Positions 17,495 through 25,399 of a stretch of 64,000 nt of DNA are shown in pieces. Where the stretch lies: contig CAAGMI010000329.1 of assembly GCA_900771005.1 (NCBI GenBank), forward strand, positions 1 to 64,000. The letters are read 5' to 3'. Position numbers and translations under genes: made by a program. The first letter of the stretch is position 1. Each line of letters starts with the position of its first letter. Source of the DNA: Rikenellaceae bacterium (GTDB lineage: Bacteria; Bacteroidota; Bacteroidia; Bacteroidales; UBA932). The notes below the pieces were generated by a model. The model was not told where the DNA came from and did no database searches. It saw only the letters and a program-made list of their open reading frames with translations.

Positions 17495-18814
17495 CTATTT
17501 GCTATTTGATGGAAGTTGTATATACTTATTAATCCTTGCGGCAACTCCTTCCCATGAATATTCTTTTAGGTAGAAAGGACGACGCATGAGTACACTCTGT
17601 TTAATAAGCCTATTTGATAAGGTGTCTTTGATTTTTGAGGCCAGAGTGTTAATATCGTCATTATTAATTAAATATCCTTCTACTCCATCTTTAATAAAGT
17701 ATGGCATCTCATAGCAATTGCGTCCAATACAAGGTAGACCATAGGTTAATGCCTCAATGAAAGCAAGTCCGTAGGCTTCGAAATATGAAGGCATGCAAAA
17801 CACATCACACTTGTTCAATAGCTGAGATATCTTTTCGTGACTACATTCTCCATAATAATAGTAACCAGGAATGTTTTGTCCCAGATATGGGTCTGTAGGA
17901 GGTCCGGCCACATGTATTTCGACAGAATTGTCTTGCTCCTTCAATAATTTAAAGGCGTCCATAGTGACCGAAAGCCCTTTCCTGATATAATCACGTCCAA
18001 TGAAAAGAATTTTATTCCCTTTTTTATAGCTGCCATCGATCAGAGAAGAGTCAACATTGATGCCCCCTCCTACGTGATGAACTTTTGCCGCGTCAATGCC
18101 CGTCCTTCCAATCAAATCATTCTTCAACCATTGGGACATAGTAAGTATCCCGTCACAATGTTCGTAGTATTTTTGTTGGATGTTACGTCTGCAACGAATT
18201 GCCTCGTATGGGATATCTTGAAAGCCAGAAACAGCAAAAACTTCAGGATGTTGAGTGTATAAATAGTCCACAAAGTCTACGCTTAAATCTTGGTAGATAT
18301 ATGTGTGTGCATGACCAGAACTTTCTATTATTTCTGCGAACTGCAACACATATTTGTCTTCTCCGATATTTGATAAAATCTTGCTGGAGACGTACTTCCT
18401 TTGTCGGTTTTGCCGTGAAACGCCCATGTCTGGCTTTTGAATGCCCAATTTATTTAATACTCTTATGTATATAGGATTTTTGATATTGATATTAATGTCA
18501 TTAACTGTATAATATGACTTTAGCGCGCAGAATAACCCCCAGTTGGTTCCTGACCAGGTTCTTGCTTTGTCTGAATCCCATTCGGAAAGCATATTCAATA
18601 TCATCATGACTATTGTCTCTGTTAAGTGGTCGCTTGATCTTTTAATTTCATTTCTGATATCTGATTCTGTTATTCCCTGAAAAACAATGGATAATACTTT
18701 TTCATAAAACAGAGTACGGGCAAATGGAACATGTGGGTGATGCCATTGCTCATTGCAAGGACGGAGTGTGTTCAAGTAATATTTAATTGATGCCCTTGCA
18801 CACAGAAACCTCAC
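17495..18814 (-). CDS. GT4-like glycosyltransferase with extra N-terminal region
   Basis: Residues about 230-439 form a typical GT4 C-terminal half: NKILFIGRDYIRKGLSV, then CDVFCMPSYFEAYGLAFIEA with the conserved E-x7-E donor motif. Residues 1-140 match no motif I know and are longer than a normal GT4 N-terminus. The start is GTG at 18814, overlapping the TAG stop of the upstream glycosyltransferase remnant (TAGTG). The odd N-terminus and the damaged neighbour leave open that the true start lies further in, for example near residue 130. Confidence 0.8.
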   Translation of the reverse strand: MRFLCARASIKYYLNTLRPCNEQWHHPHVPFARTLFYEKVLSIVFQGITESDIRNEIKRSSDHLTETIVMMILNMLSEWDSDKARTWSGTNWGLFCALKSYYTVNDININIKNPIYIRVLNKLGIQKPDMGVSRQNRQRKYVSSKILSNIGEDKYVLQFAEIIESSGHAHTYIYQDLSVDFVDYLYTQHPEVFAVSGFQDIPYEAIRCRRNIQQKYYEHCDGILTMSQWLKNDLIGRTGIDAAKVHHVGGGINVDSSLIDGSYKKGNKILFIGRDYIRKGLSVTMDAFKLLKEQDNSVEIHVAGPPTDPYLGQNIPGYYYYGECSHEKISQLLNKCDVFCMPSYFEAYGLAFIEALTYGLPCIGRNCYEMPYFIKDGVEGYLINNDDINTLASKIKDTLSNRLIKQSVLMRRPFYLKEYSWEGVAARINKYIQLPSNSK

Positions 18815-19348
18815 TATTCAAATTTGTAGTTAACTTCATTTTTGGCTCTCTTAATGAATGTCTTTATGGGGCTGGAAATCAACTTCCATAATATGTGCAG
18901 TCGCGATGTAGTAATTTGATTAAGCACCAATAACTGGTCATGGTAGTTAATTATGTCGATAACATCATCTTTGAATCTATCTGGGTGGTTTCGGTAAATC
19001 TGGCGTTTCAATTCAATATCATGTTTGCCAGCAAATTCAGTCCTAGAATCCTCTCTTATTCTATAGAAGAAAAGTGTTTCTGGTATTTGGTAAACTGTGT
19101 CGGTTGGCTTTAAGAGAGAGAGGAGAAAATCCCAGTCTTCTAGACCCTTTTTCATGTATACATTGTATCCATTAGCGGTAAGAAAATCTAATTTCCTGAA
19201 AAGGGATGCGTTGAATATCATATTTGTCCACTTAATGCTTTCATATGAATATTTAGGAAGATTTCCCAACCTTGCTATGATTGTAGTTCGGAACTATTAT
19301 ACTTACAACAGGTACAGACATATTGTTCGATTTTTGCAAATTATTCAT
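18814..19348 (-). pseudogene. GT2 glycosyltransferase broken by an internal deletion
   Basis: On the minus strand an ATG at 19348 opens a clear GT2 start (about 31 codons, including VVSIIVPNYNHSK) that runs into a TAA. Shifted by one base, from about 19270 down to 18814, the frame continues as the C-terminal part of a GT2: WTNMIFNASLFRKLDF and KKGLEDWDFLLSLL. The roughly 130 residues expected between these motifs, including the nucleotide-sugar pocket and DxD, are absent. The remnant can therefore be made only as fragments (for example from TTG 19269). The initial ATG overlaps the stop of the ATPase gene. This is sequence evidence for decay, not an assembly gap, because both ends are in place. 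Confidence 0.75.
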
Positions 19349-20481
19349 AATCTCTCCAACCATCTGGAGAGGAACACATTATATACACAATATTCTGAAC
19401 CATCTTCGGCGCGGGTTTCATACAGCAGCTCCTTGTCTATTAGAGATTTGAGCATTCGTTTTGATGCTGCCGCTGTGCCCAAATCATATTTATTCAAGAA
19501 CTTGCCTGAGGTAGGTTGCCTCAGTATCCCTTCTTTTGCTACACATTCAAGGTATTTCCACTGACCTTTGGTCAGCATCGCCCGAATGGTATAGAATTTA
19601 TCGGCTTCCGTTCTGAAGATAAGGTCCATTGCTTTATGCACGTCTTCGATGGTCACTTCCGTATCACTGAGCATATATGTAAAGTTGCAGAGGGTCTGGG
19701 TGTAGAGGGTGTGGCATCTGCTCCATTTCAGAATATAATCAACAGAACTCTTTTCAATATGTTTTCCTTCCTTTTCAAACAATTCTGTAATGAAAGAAGC
19801 ATATATCTGAGAATCAATTTTTCCCAGGGGAACATTTGTTACGCTTTGGTAAAAAGGAGATTTTTCGCCCTCGAACATATCGGTCATAAGTCGCTTGTCG
19901 CTTCCGCTGAAAATGAAGCTGACATTCTTTAGATGCTGGATTTTTGACCGCAAAAAGCCCTCCATATTGACATTTTCATATTCTCGAATCTGCTGGAATT
20001 CATCTATTGCAACTACGACCTTCTCCCCAAGATTTTCCAGGTAATCGAAGATGGATTCTATGGTTGAGAACCTTTGTGCGTCATTTTGGAAAATTACTGA
20101 AACTTGCGACTGACCGCTTACAGGGTCATAACTTATCAGTGGACGAATACCTCCAAGAATTGAAAAGAAAGCTTTGATTCCCGATTCTTTTGTCTGAGCA
20201 ACAACGGCAGAAGCCAGCGTTGATACAAAATCATCGACATTTTGTGTGGAATAAATGTCTGCGTAAATGGTTTTGTACCCGTACTTTTGTGTTTTCAGTT
20301 CATCGAAGGTTCGAAGAATCAGTCCTGTCTTGCCGATTCTCCGCATCGTTATCAATGAAACATTTGATCCGTTTTCCATAAAATGGATGATGTCATGCAT
20401 CTCTTGCTCCCTGTCGCAAAAAAGTTCTTTTGACACATATGGCCGCAGAATGAAAGGATTATTTTGAATGCTACCTTGCAT
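19345..20481 (-). CDS. AAA ATPase of the ATPase_2 type with winged-helix end
   Basis: The 378-residue P-loop protein has Walker A within SLITMRRIGKTGLILR (about 40-55), Walker B VVVAIDEFQQI (about 155), and a sensor-type FIFSGSDKRLM. The last about 80 residues (ECVAKEGILRQPTSGKFL onward) look like a winged helix. These ATPases are common in Bacteroidota and archaea and mostly uncharacterised. The promoter TATATTTG overlaps a perfect palindrome just upstream, so the protein may regulate itself. Its stop TGA overlaps the ATG of the broken GT2 gene (ATGA). It has no obvious biochemical link to glycan synthesis. Confidence 0.82.
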   Translation of the reverse strand: MQGSIQNNPFILRPYVSKELFCDREQEMHDIIHFMENGSNVSLITMRRIGKTGLILRTFDELKTQKYGYKTIYADIYSTQNVDDFVSTLASAVVAQTKESGIKAFFSILGGIRPLISYDPVSGQSQVSVIFQNDAQRFSTIESIFDYLENLGEKVVVAIDEFQQIREYENVNMEGFLRSKIQHLKNVSFIFSGSDKRLMTDMFEGEKSPFYQSVTNVPLGKIDSQIYASFITELFEKEGKHIEKSSVDYILKWSRCHTLYTQTLCNFTYMLSDTEVTIEDVHKAMDLIFRTEADKFYTIRAMLTKGQWKYLECVAKEGILRQPTSGKFLNKYDLGTAAASKRMLKSLIDKELLYETRAEDGSEYCVYNVFLSRWLERL

Positions 20482-20485
20482 AACA

Positions 20486-20516
20486 CAAATATACTATCTA
20501 TTTTGTATTATACAAA
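20486..20516 (-). promoter_or_regulatory. Promoter of the ATPase_2-type gene
   Basis: On the minus strand TTTG (20516-20513) and TATATTTG (20493-20486) are separated by 19 bp, a perfect match to the Bacteroidota -33/-7 consensus. The -7 ends 4 bp before the ATG at 20481, predicting a leaderless or nearly leaderless mRNA. The -33 box is inside the palindrome at 20500-20532. Confidence 0.7.
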
Positions 20517-20532
20517 ATGTATAATACAAAAT
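20500..20532. repeat. Perfect 15-bp inverted repeat, likely operator
   Basis: The arms ATTTTGTATTATACA and TGTATAATACAAAAT are exact reverse complements around a 3-base AAA spacer, making a 33-bp palindrome. It covers the -33 box of the ATPase promoter and lies 18 bp from its start codon, which is where a repressor would block RNA polymerase. It is too A/T-rich and lacks a T-run position for a terminator. Confidence 0.8.
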
Positions 20533-20603
20533 TCAATGGATCTATGTTATCATCCTAAAAATAATTGTTAAATTCGTATTTATAAGTCTTTAGTCATTCA
20601 AGA

Positions 20604-21425
20604 ATGAGCAGCGAAAAAATCATTGTCAGCCTTACTACTTGGAAACCAAGGATAGGTAATATTCCGGTCGTGTTGGATACGATTTTTGATCAGACGAAAA
20701 GACCGGATAAAGTTGTGCTGAATCTGTCTTTTGATGAAATAATTCCTGATGATATTCAGGATTATATTGACCATCATAATGTGGAAATTTTCAGGGTGCC
20801 TGATACAAAAGTTTATAAGAAATTAATCCCGACTTTGCTTCGATATCCGGATGATTGTATCATTTCGATTGATGATGATTTTTTGTATCCAAAAACGATG
20901 ATAGAGGATTTTTGGGAGACGCATTTAAGATTTCCTGATTCTCCGATCAGCGGAAATGCGGTTGTCTTATTTGAAATGCAATGCCATTGTGGATGCGCTT
21001 CGCTCACAAAAGCTGAATTCTTCGGGAAATACTTGTCAATGATTGATGCTGCATTGATGGAGAATTGTCTTAGCGATGATATTGTTTATACATTTCTCTC
21101 AACAAAAAACAAGCGCCCGTATCTGAGGACTGAGCATCAATATTTTGAAAATATGGAAAGTTATAATTCTGTCATCTCATATACAGAATCGACCTTAGAG
21201 AAAAAAATCATTGACAATTCGTATGCATATCTCACGAAAAGATTTGGAAGAGTCACATTTGATGATATAATCGCGGGATATTCGAGAGATGACTGTGCCT
21301 TTGATGTTATCAAAGATATTAGTGTAGATCACGGTGTGAAGGTATGTAAATCTACATATTCATACAGAGTTGGGCGTGCCATTCTTTCGCCACTTCTATT
21401 TTTAAAAAAGAAAATCGGGTTGTGA
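20604..21425 (+). CDS. Putative GT-A-fold glycosyltransferase
   Basis: The 273-residue product starts IIVSLTTWKPRIGNIPVVLD, with LDTIFDQTKRPDKVVLNL and CIISIDDDFLYPKTMIEDF. The DDD is a plausible metal/nucleotide-sugar site, and the layout matches small GT-A proteins found in capsule loci. NCLSDDIVYTF may supply the acceptor-side acidic pair. It is transcribed away from the ATPase gene. Its 3' end abuts the stub of an oppositely oriented GT4 gene, marking a recombination junction near 21430. Confidence 0.7.
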   Translation: MSSEKIIVSLTTWKPRIGNIPVVLDTIFDQTKRPDKVVLNLSFDEIIPDDIQDYIDHHNVEIFRVPDTKVYKKLIPTLLRYPDDCIISIDDDFLYPKTMIEDFWETHLRFPDSPISGNAVVLFEMQCHCGCASLTKAEFFGKYLSMIDAALMENCLSDDIVYTFLSTKNKRPYLRTEHQYFENMESYNSVISYTESTLEKKIIDNSYAYLTKRFGRVTFDDIIAGYSRDDCAFDVIKDISVDHGVKVCKSTYSYRVGRAILSPLLFLKKKIGL

Positions 21426-21429
21426 AAGG

Positions 21430-21520
21430 CTGATTCAATATCGCACATTGAAAAAAATACGGAGATTGCGCCTCCGACTTTGTCCATTATATCTGAGTGA
21501 GTCAAAATAAGGATTTTCAT
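21430..21520 (-). pseudogene. Truncated N-terminus of a GT4 glycosyltransferase
   Basis: From ATG 21520 on the minus strand, the first about 26 codons encode MKILILTHSDIMDKVGGA then ISVFFSMC. This is the classic start of a GT4 enzyme, with its glycine-containing acceptor loop. The homology then ends and the frame runs antisense into the neighbouring GT-A gene, stopping at 21329. Only the first 7% of a normal GT4 remains. It follows the flippase stop by 3 bp, so it was once the next gene of that operon. The cut at about 21430-21440 is a rearrangement breakpoint. Confidence 0.6.
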
Positions 21521-21523
21521 ATG

Positions 21524-23071
21524 TTACCTTAATAATTGAAATAGTCTCTTCACAAACCCTCGCATACCTTTTTCACAGAGATATAATAACGCGAATAAAA
21601 TAAACCCTGTTGTTAAAAAAATAATTAAAGCGTACAAAAGAAATGTGATAAATGAAGATGAATAATCAAAAATGATAAGTTGTTTTATTTTATCTACCAT
21701 AATCACTGTAGCAGCAGCAACTATTATATGCACGCCGTACATTTTAACATAACTCCCAATGGACTGTTTAAGCCCTGAATGAAAAAGAAAAATCGGTTTC
21801 CAAGTTAAGACTATAGTTATCTGGCTTATTATTAAACCACTCAATATTCCGTTTAATCCGAAGTGCTTTCCAAGAAGAATTGATCCTCCCAGGCAAATTA
21901 CAGCTTCAACTATAGGTGCCCAAATATCTTGGAATAATCCATAGGCATTAAGATAAATATCAACAACATTTCGGGTATTGGCTATATAGAAAATAATAAT
22001 GAGAAGAAGCAAGGTTGTTTTATCCAAAACATATTCCGGTCCTATCCATAAAGAAATAAACGGATCGGCGAGGAACCATAAACAGATGCAACATACGGTG
22101 ATCATCCAGAATCGGGAGCTGAACAACTCCCTGAAAACCTTCATCGTTAGCTCTTTGTTTTGTTCTGCAACTAGATTTCCAACACTCGCGGCAATTCCCA
22201 TAAACAAGCCTCCTAGCAATGCTGTCAAGTTGTTTGTGAGAATAAGGTAATTGCCATATTTTGCAACCAGAGTGAGCGATGCAAAAGCATATATTATCAG
22301 AGGAGTGGTCTGGTATATCACAAACTCACCAATCTTATGGAAAAACAACTGCTTAACTTTTGTGACAACTGTTGGATATTTATGCCGAAGCTCCGCAGGC
22401 TTTGAGACAGATTCTTTTATATAAGGGAATGTCTTGTTGACAGTTCTTGACAAAACAATGGCGGTGATGGTTGCAAACACAACTTCAAGTACAAGCCACC
22501 ATACGTATCCATTATCCAGATATTTAATGGTAAAAGCTTGAATGACAAGCTTGAATATGCTTATCAGTTTGACTGACAACTGTATCTTATAATTGAGCTG
22601 GTAGGCATCAAGCAATATCTGCTTGTAATTGAAGAAGTAGCCGAGCAGATTGCTGTACAGCAGGACTCCGAACGATGCGTAGGCGTACCAGAGAGGTAGG
22701 GGAGTCTTGTCGAAAATAATAGGGAAGAAGCAGGATAGAATGACACTTCCTCCGATTACAATCAAAGCAATAATCTTGTATAACCAACCTTGAAGGGCTA
22801 CAATTTCTTTGATGCTTTCCTTGTCATCATCAAAAATAGGCTTATATAGGGTAACTGCTATTGCTGTGCCGATGCCAAGTTCTGCCAGATTGAGGAAATT
22901 CAAAAGGCTGGTAGCAGTAGTATTAAGTCCCAGCACTTCCGTCCCTAGGTGGTTCAGAAATATTCTGCGAGACCAAAAGCCAATAAGCAGTGATACAACC
23001 TGTAGCGAAACAGCGACAATGCTGTTTCTTATGCTTTTCTTTGTCCTGTCGTATGATCCTACCTGAGCCAT
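21524..23071 (-). CDS. wzx: Wzx-type oligosaccharide flippase
   Basis: The roughly 515-residue polytopic protein has 12-14 predicted helices and belongs to the polysaccharide-export (MOP) superfamily. It opens KKSIRNSIVAVSLQVVSLLI then FWSRRIFLNHLGTEVLGLN, the usual N-terminal block of Bacteroidota Wzx proteins. It should flip undecaprenyl-linked oligosaccharides across the inner membrane. The start is ATG 23071, overlapping the stop of the DUF4143 ATPase gene (ATGA); a longer in-frame reading to 23188 lies inside that gene and is rejected. No Wzy-type polymerase was recognised in the window. Confidence 0.85.
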   Translation of the reverse strand: MAQVGSYDRTKKSIRNSIVAVSLQVVSLLIGFWSRRIFLNHLGTEVLGLNTTATSLLNFLNLAELGIGTAIAVTLYKPIFDDDKESIKEIVALQGWLYKIIALIVIGGSVILSCFFPIIFDKTPLPLWYAYASFGVLLYSNLLGYFFNYKQILLDAYQLNYKIQLSVKLISIFKLVIQAFTIKYLDNGYVWWLVLEVVFATITAIVLSRTVNKTFPYIKESVSKPAELRHKYPTVVTKVKQLFFHKIGEFVIYQTTPLIIYAFASLTLVAKYGNYLILTNNLTALLGGLFMGIAASVGNLVAEQNKELTMKVFRELFSSRFWMITVCCICLWFLADPFISLWIGPEYVLDKTTLLLLIIIFYIANTRNVVDIYLNAYGLFQDIWAPIVEAVICLGGSILLGKHFGLNGILSGLIISQITIVLTWKPIFLFHSGLKQSIGSYVKMYGVHIIVAAATVIMVDKIKQLIIFDYSSSFITFLLYALIIFLTTGFILFALLYLCEKGMRGFVKRLFQLLR

Positions 23072-24198
23072 CAATATATCATTAATAATTCCCCTATATT
23101 CTTCGGTGTCACTACATTGAACGGCGTTTCCGGGTATGCGGAAGCAAAGTCCTTTGGCAGTTTTGCTTCCTTGCCACCGTATTTGCATTCAAAAGCAGTC
23201 AGTTTGCCGTCCTTTTCTTCAAGGAAATCTATCTCCTTGCTCTGCCGGGTGCGCCAGAAATACATTCTGACATCATTACCTGTGTACGCATTGTGCTTCA
23301 GCCTCTCAGTTATCACAAAGTTTTCCCACATATGCCCGGCCTCTTCGCGTGTGCGCAGTTCCATCGGAGTGAAATTGCCGAGTACGGCGTTCCTTATGCC
23401 CAGGTCGTAGAAATATATCTTTCGGCTGAATCTCAGTTCGTTGCGTAAGTTCCTTGCAAATGACGGCACTCTGAATATTATGTAGCACTTCTCCAGAATG
23501 TCAACATACTTCTCAATAGTCTTGGTGTCCAGCCCTACTGTTTGTGACAATTCGTTGTACGATACCTGTGAACCTATCTGCAGGGCAATTGCCTGAAGAA
23601 GCCTGACCATCTTTTCGCCTTTTGATATCTTTTCAAGCGAAAGGATGTCCTTGAACAGGTAACTGTCTGCAAGTTCTTTTAAAATCTCTCTTTCGTCGCC
23701 GGGGCTTGTCACTACTTCTGGGTAGTATCCGAACAGAAGTCTTTGTGTCAGATTCCTTTCCTCTTCGACAAGATCGTGATGTGTGGCCATTTCCGAGAAC
23801 GATAGGGGATATAGCTTCATTTCCCTTTTCCTTCCGGTGAGGCTGTCTCCGACATTCGATGCCAGTTCGAATGATGAACTGCCTGTTGCAATTATTTTTA
23901 CTCCGGGCATCTGGTCGGTTATCAGCTTTATCGTGTTCCCGATCAGGGGAATCTTCTGTGCTTCATCAATTATTACTGATTTGTTGTTCCCAAGTATTAG
24001 TTTTAGTCTGGTCAGGGAAACGTCCGTCAAGGCCGATCTGTCAGAAGGATCATCACCATTGAACCACTTGACGCCTTCATCATTGCCGAACATCTCGCGT
24101 ACCAACGTGGATTTCCCGACTTGCCTCGGCCCCATCAGCAGTACGGCTTTGTCCTTTGCAAGCGCTTTTCGGATATCTGTCTCGATGGATCTTCTGAT
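23071..24198 (-). CDS. DUF4143-type AAA+ ATPase
   Basis: The roughly 375-residue product has Walker A LLMGPRQVGKSTLVREMF, Walker B KSVIIDEAQKIP and sensor ATGSSSFEL, followed by the DUF4143 region. The C-terminus reads TRQSKEIDFLEEKDGKLTAF then ECKYGG, which resembles a PD-(D/E)xK nuclease-like core (ExD...ExK). The family is very common in Bacteroidota and its function is unknown. ATG 24198 is preferred over 24231 because the family starts IRRSIE. The stop overlaps the wzx ATG, and a 58-bp imperfect palindrome lies 17 bp upstream of its start. Confidence 0.85.
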   Translation of the reverse strand: MRRSIETDIRKALAKDKAVLLMGPRQVGKSTLVREMFGNDEGVKWFNGDDPSDRSALTDVSLTRLKLILGNNKSVIIDEAQKIPLIGNTIKLITDQMPGVKIIATGSSSFELASNVGDSLTGRKREMKLYPLSFSEMATHHDLVEEERNLTQRLLFGYYPEVVTSPGDEREILKELADSYLFKDILSLEKISKGEKMVRLLQAIALQIGSQVSYNELSQTVGLDTKTIEKYVDILEKCYIIFRVPSFARNLRNELRFSRKIYFYDLGIRNAVLGNFTPMELRTREEAGHMWENFVITERLKHNAYTGNDVRMYFWRTRQSKEIDFLEEKDGKLTAFECKYGGKEAKLPKDFASAYPETPFNVVTPKNIGELLMIY

Positions 24199-24215
24199 CA
24201 TATTCTGTTTCTTTT

Positions 24216-24273
24216 TCCACAAATATAACAAATTTTATGGAATGGATTCCTTAAAAATTATAATTTTTGTGGA
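24216..24273. repeat. 58-bp imperfect palindrome over the DUF4143 ATPase promoter
   Basis: Outer arms TCCACAAA (24216-24223) and TTTGTGGA (24266-24273) are exact, and the inner halves continue to match (about 23 of 29 positions overall, centred on GGAATGGATTCC). The minus-strand -7 element TATATTTG lies within it at 24227-24220. The placement mirrors the perfect palindrome before the other ATPase gene at 20500-20532, though the sequence differs. A protein-binding operator is the most likely role. Confidence 0.65.
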
Positions 24274-24396
24274 TTCTTGGTTGCCCCGGTATTTATAAAA
24301 CCCTTTGCCAGGGTACGGCATAAAGCATCTTGATGCTCTTTTATCTTGTAAATATAGCAAAGTTTGTCAAAAATGGAATATTTTATTTTTCGCTCA

Positions 24397-24426
24397 ATTG
24401 ATGTTTATGTTTATTTTATATATTTG
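24397..24426 (+). promoter_or_regulatory. Promoter of the toxin-antitoxin operon
   Basis: TATATTTG at 24419-24426 is a perfect -7 element 15 bp before the antitoxin ATG. ATTG at 24397-24400 with an 18-bp spacer is a weak -33. The A/T-rich near-palindrome around 24420-24435 overlaps the -7 and could be an autoregulatory site. Confidence 0.5.
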
Positions 24427-24441
24427 CAAAAATATTAGTTT

Positions 24442-24975
24442 ATGGACAGGATTGAAGCGGAAAAAGCTGCTAGAAGGAGGCGCATTTCGGAAGAAATACG
24501 TGATGCCCTGCGTGATAAAGGCTTGACTAAAAAGGTGTTTGCTGCTTTGATGCACAGACATCCCAGTGATGTTACGAGGTGGACGAGCGGTAGGCATAAT
24601 TTCACTTCCGATCTTCTTTCGGAAATATCGGTTGTGCTGGAACGGCCAATATACGGTGAAGAGGTTTCTCCTGTGCCGGGAAAACATACTCTGGTTTCGG
24701 GATATGATGCAAAATTGTCATCCGGCATTCTTGAAGACTCCGGATCCTGCGTGACCGAGTTGGTTGAACTGCCGGTACAGGCAGCTGATTCGCTGAAGAA
24801 TATTGCCAGGTCTAAAGGGATGACTTTTCGGGAGTTCATTTCTTCTGTCCTTTTGCAGAAAGCTGAGGAGAAAGCTGTCAGTGCATCTGATTTCTGTGGT
24901 GTCGTGAGCGATGATTTCCCTTCTTATGACGATATCCGTTCGTCAAGGACCCTAAACACTATCCCTGAGCTATGA
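24442..24975 (+). CDS. Antitoxin with XRE HTH and ribbon-helix-helix-like region
   Basis: The 177-residue protein has an XRE-type helix-turn-helix in residues about 10-70 (GLTKKVFAALMHRHPSDVTR then WTSGRHNF). Residues about 105-140 read VTELVELPVQAADSLKNIAR then SKGMTFREFISSVL, with the strand-helix-helix spacing of a ribbon-helix-helix DNA-binding domain. The acidic C-terminal tail is a likely toxin-neutralising segment. PIN toxins usually pair with single-domain AbrB, RHH or Phd-like antitoxins, so two potential DNA-binding modules in one chain is unusual. The last codons overlap the toxin start (ATGA). The second domain is inferred from pattern only. Confidence 0.7.
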   Translation: MDRIEAEKAARRRRISEEIRDALRDKGLTKKVFAALMHRHPSDVTRWTSGRHNFTSDLLSEISVVLERPIYGEEVSPVPGKHTLVSGYDAKLSSGILEDSGSCVTELVELPVQAADSLKNIARSKGMTFREFISSVLLQKAEEKAVSASDFCGVVSDDFPSYDDIRSSRTLNTIPEL

Positions 24976-25370
24976 TATACCTGCTGGATACTGATGTTGT
25001 CATTTCTCTGCTTCGAGGGAACAGAAGGGTTGCTGATGCCATAGATGAGGCCGGCATTCAGAATTGCCGCATTTCGGAGATTACCAGGGCAGAACTTCTG
25101 TATGGTGTTGAACTTTCAAGAAGAAAGGGAAGGAAGTCGGATGCAATGATGGTGGACAGGCTGCTTGATACATTCGAGGTAGTGCCTGTCGGTGGATCAT
25201 TATCCTTGTATGCTTCAATAAAGGCAGATCTGGTTTGCTCCGGCACTCCGATAGAGGATTTCGATCTGTTGATCGGATGCACGGCTCTGGTCAATTCCTT
25301 CGTGCTTGTGTCGGGAAATATCGCGCATATGTCCAGAATCAAGGGGCTCTCTCTTGAGAACTGGATTTGA
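24972..25370 (+). CDS. vapC: PIN-domain toxin, VapC family
   Basis: The 132 residues fit a PIN ribonuclease: the N-terminal YLLDTDVVISLLRG carries the first acidic residue, EITRAELLYGV the conserved Glu, and IEDFDLLIGCTALV the third acidic site. FVLVSGNIAHMSRIKGLSLE is the C-terminal block, where the conserved Asn is kept. VapC toxins cleave tRNA or rRNA when released from the antitoxin. ATGA overlap with the preceding gene gives the standard antitoxin-first arrangement. Its position next to secA and at the border of the A/T-rich glycan island suits an addiction or anti-phage role. Confidence 0.85.
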   Translation: MIYLLDTDVVISLLRGNRRVADAIDEAGIQNCRISEITRAELLYGVELSRRKGRKSDAMMVDRLLDTFEVVPVGGSLSLYASIKADLVCSGTPIEDFDLLIGCTALVNSFVLVSGNIAHMSRIKGLSLENWI

Positions 25371-25399
25371 CGTCCTGTCATTTTGTCACGGGAGCGGTG

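Noticed and set aside
23072..23188. Longer N-terminus for wzx
   Set aside because: It lies inside the ATPase gene; the Wzx family start matches ATG 23071.
24300..24350. Short hairpins (CCCT/AGGG, AGCATC/GATGCT) between the divergent ATPase and antitoxin genes
   Set aside because: Weak stems in a region where no transcript is expected to end; could be chance.
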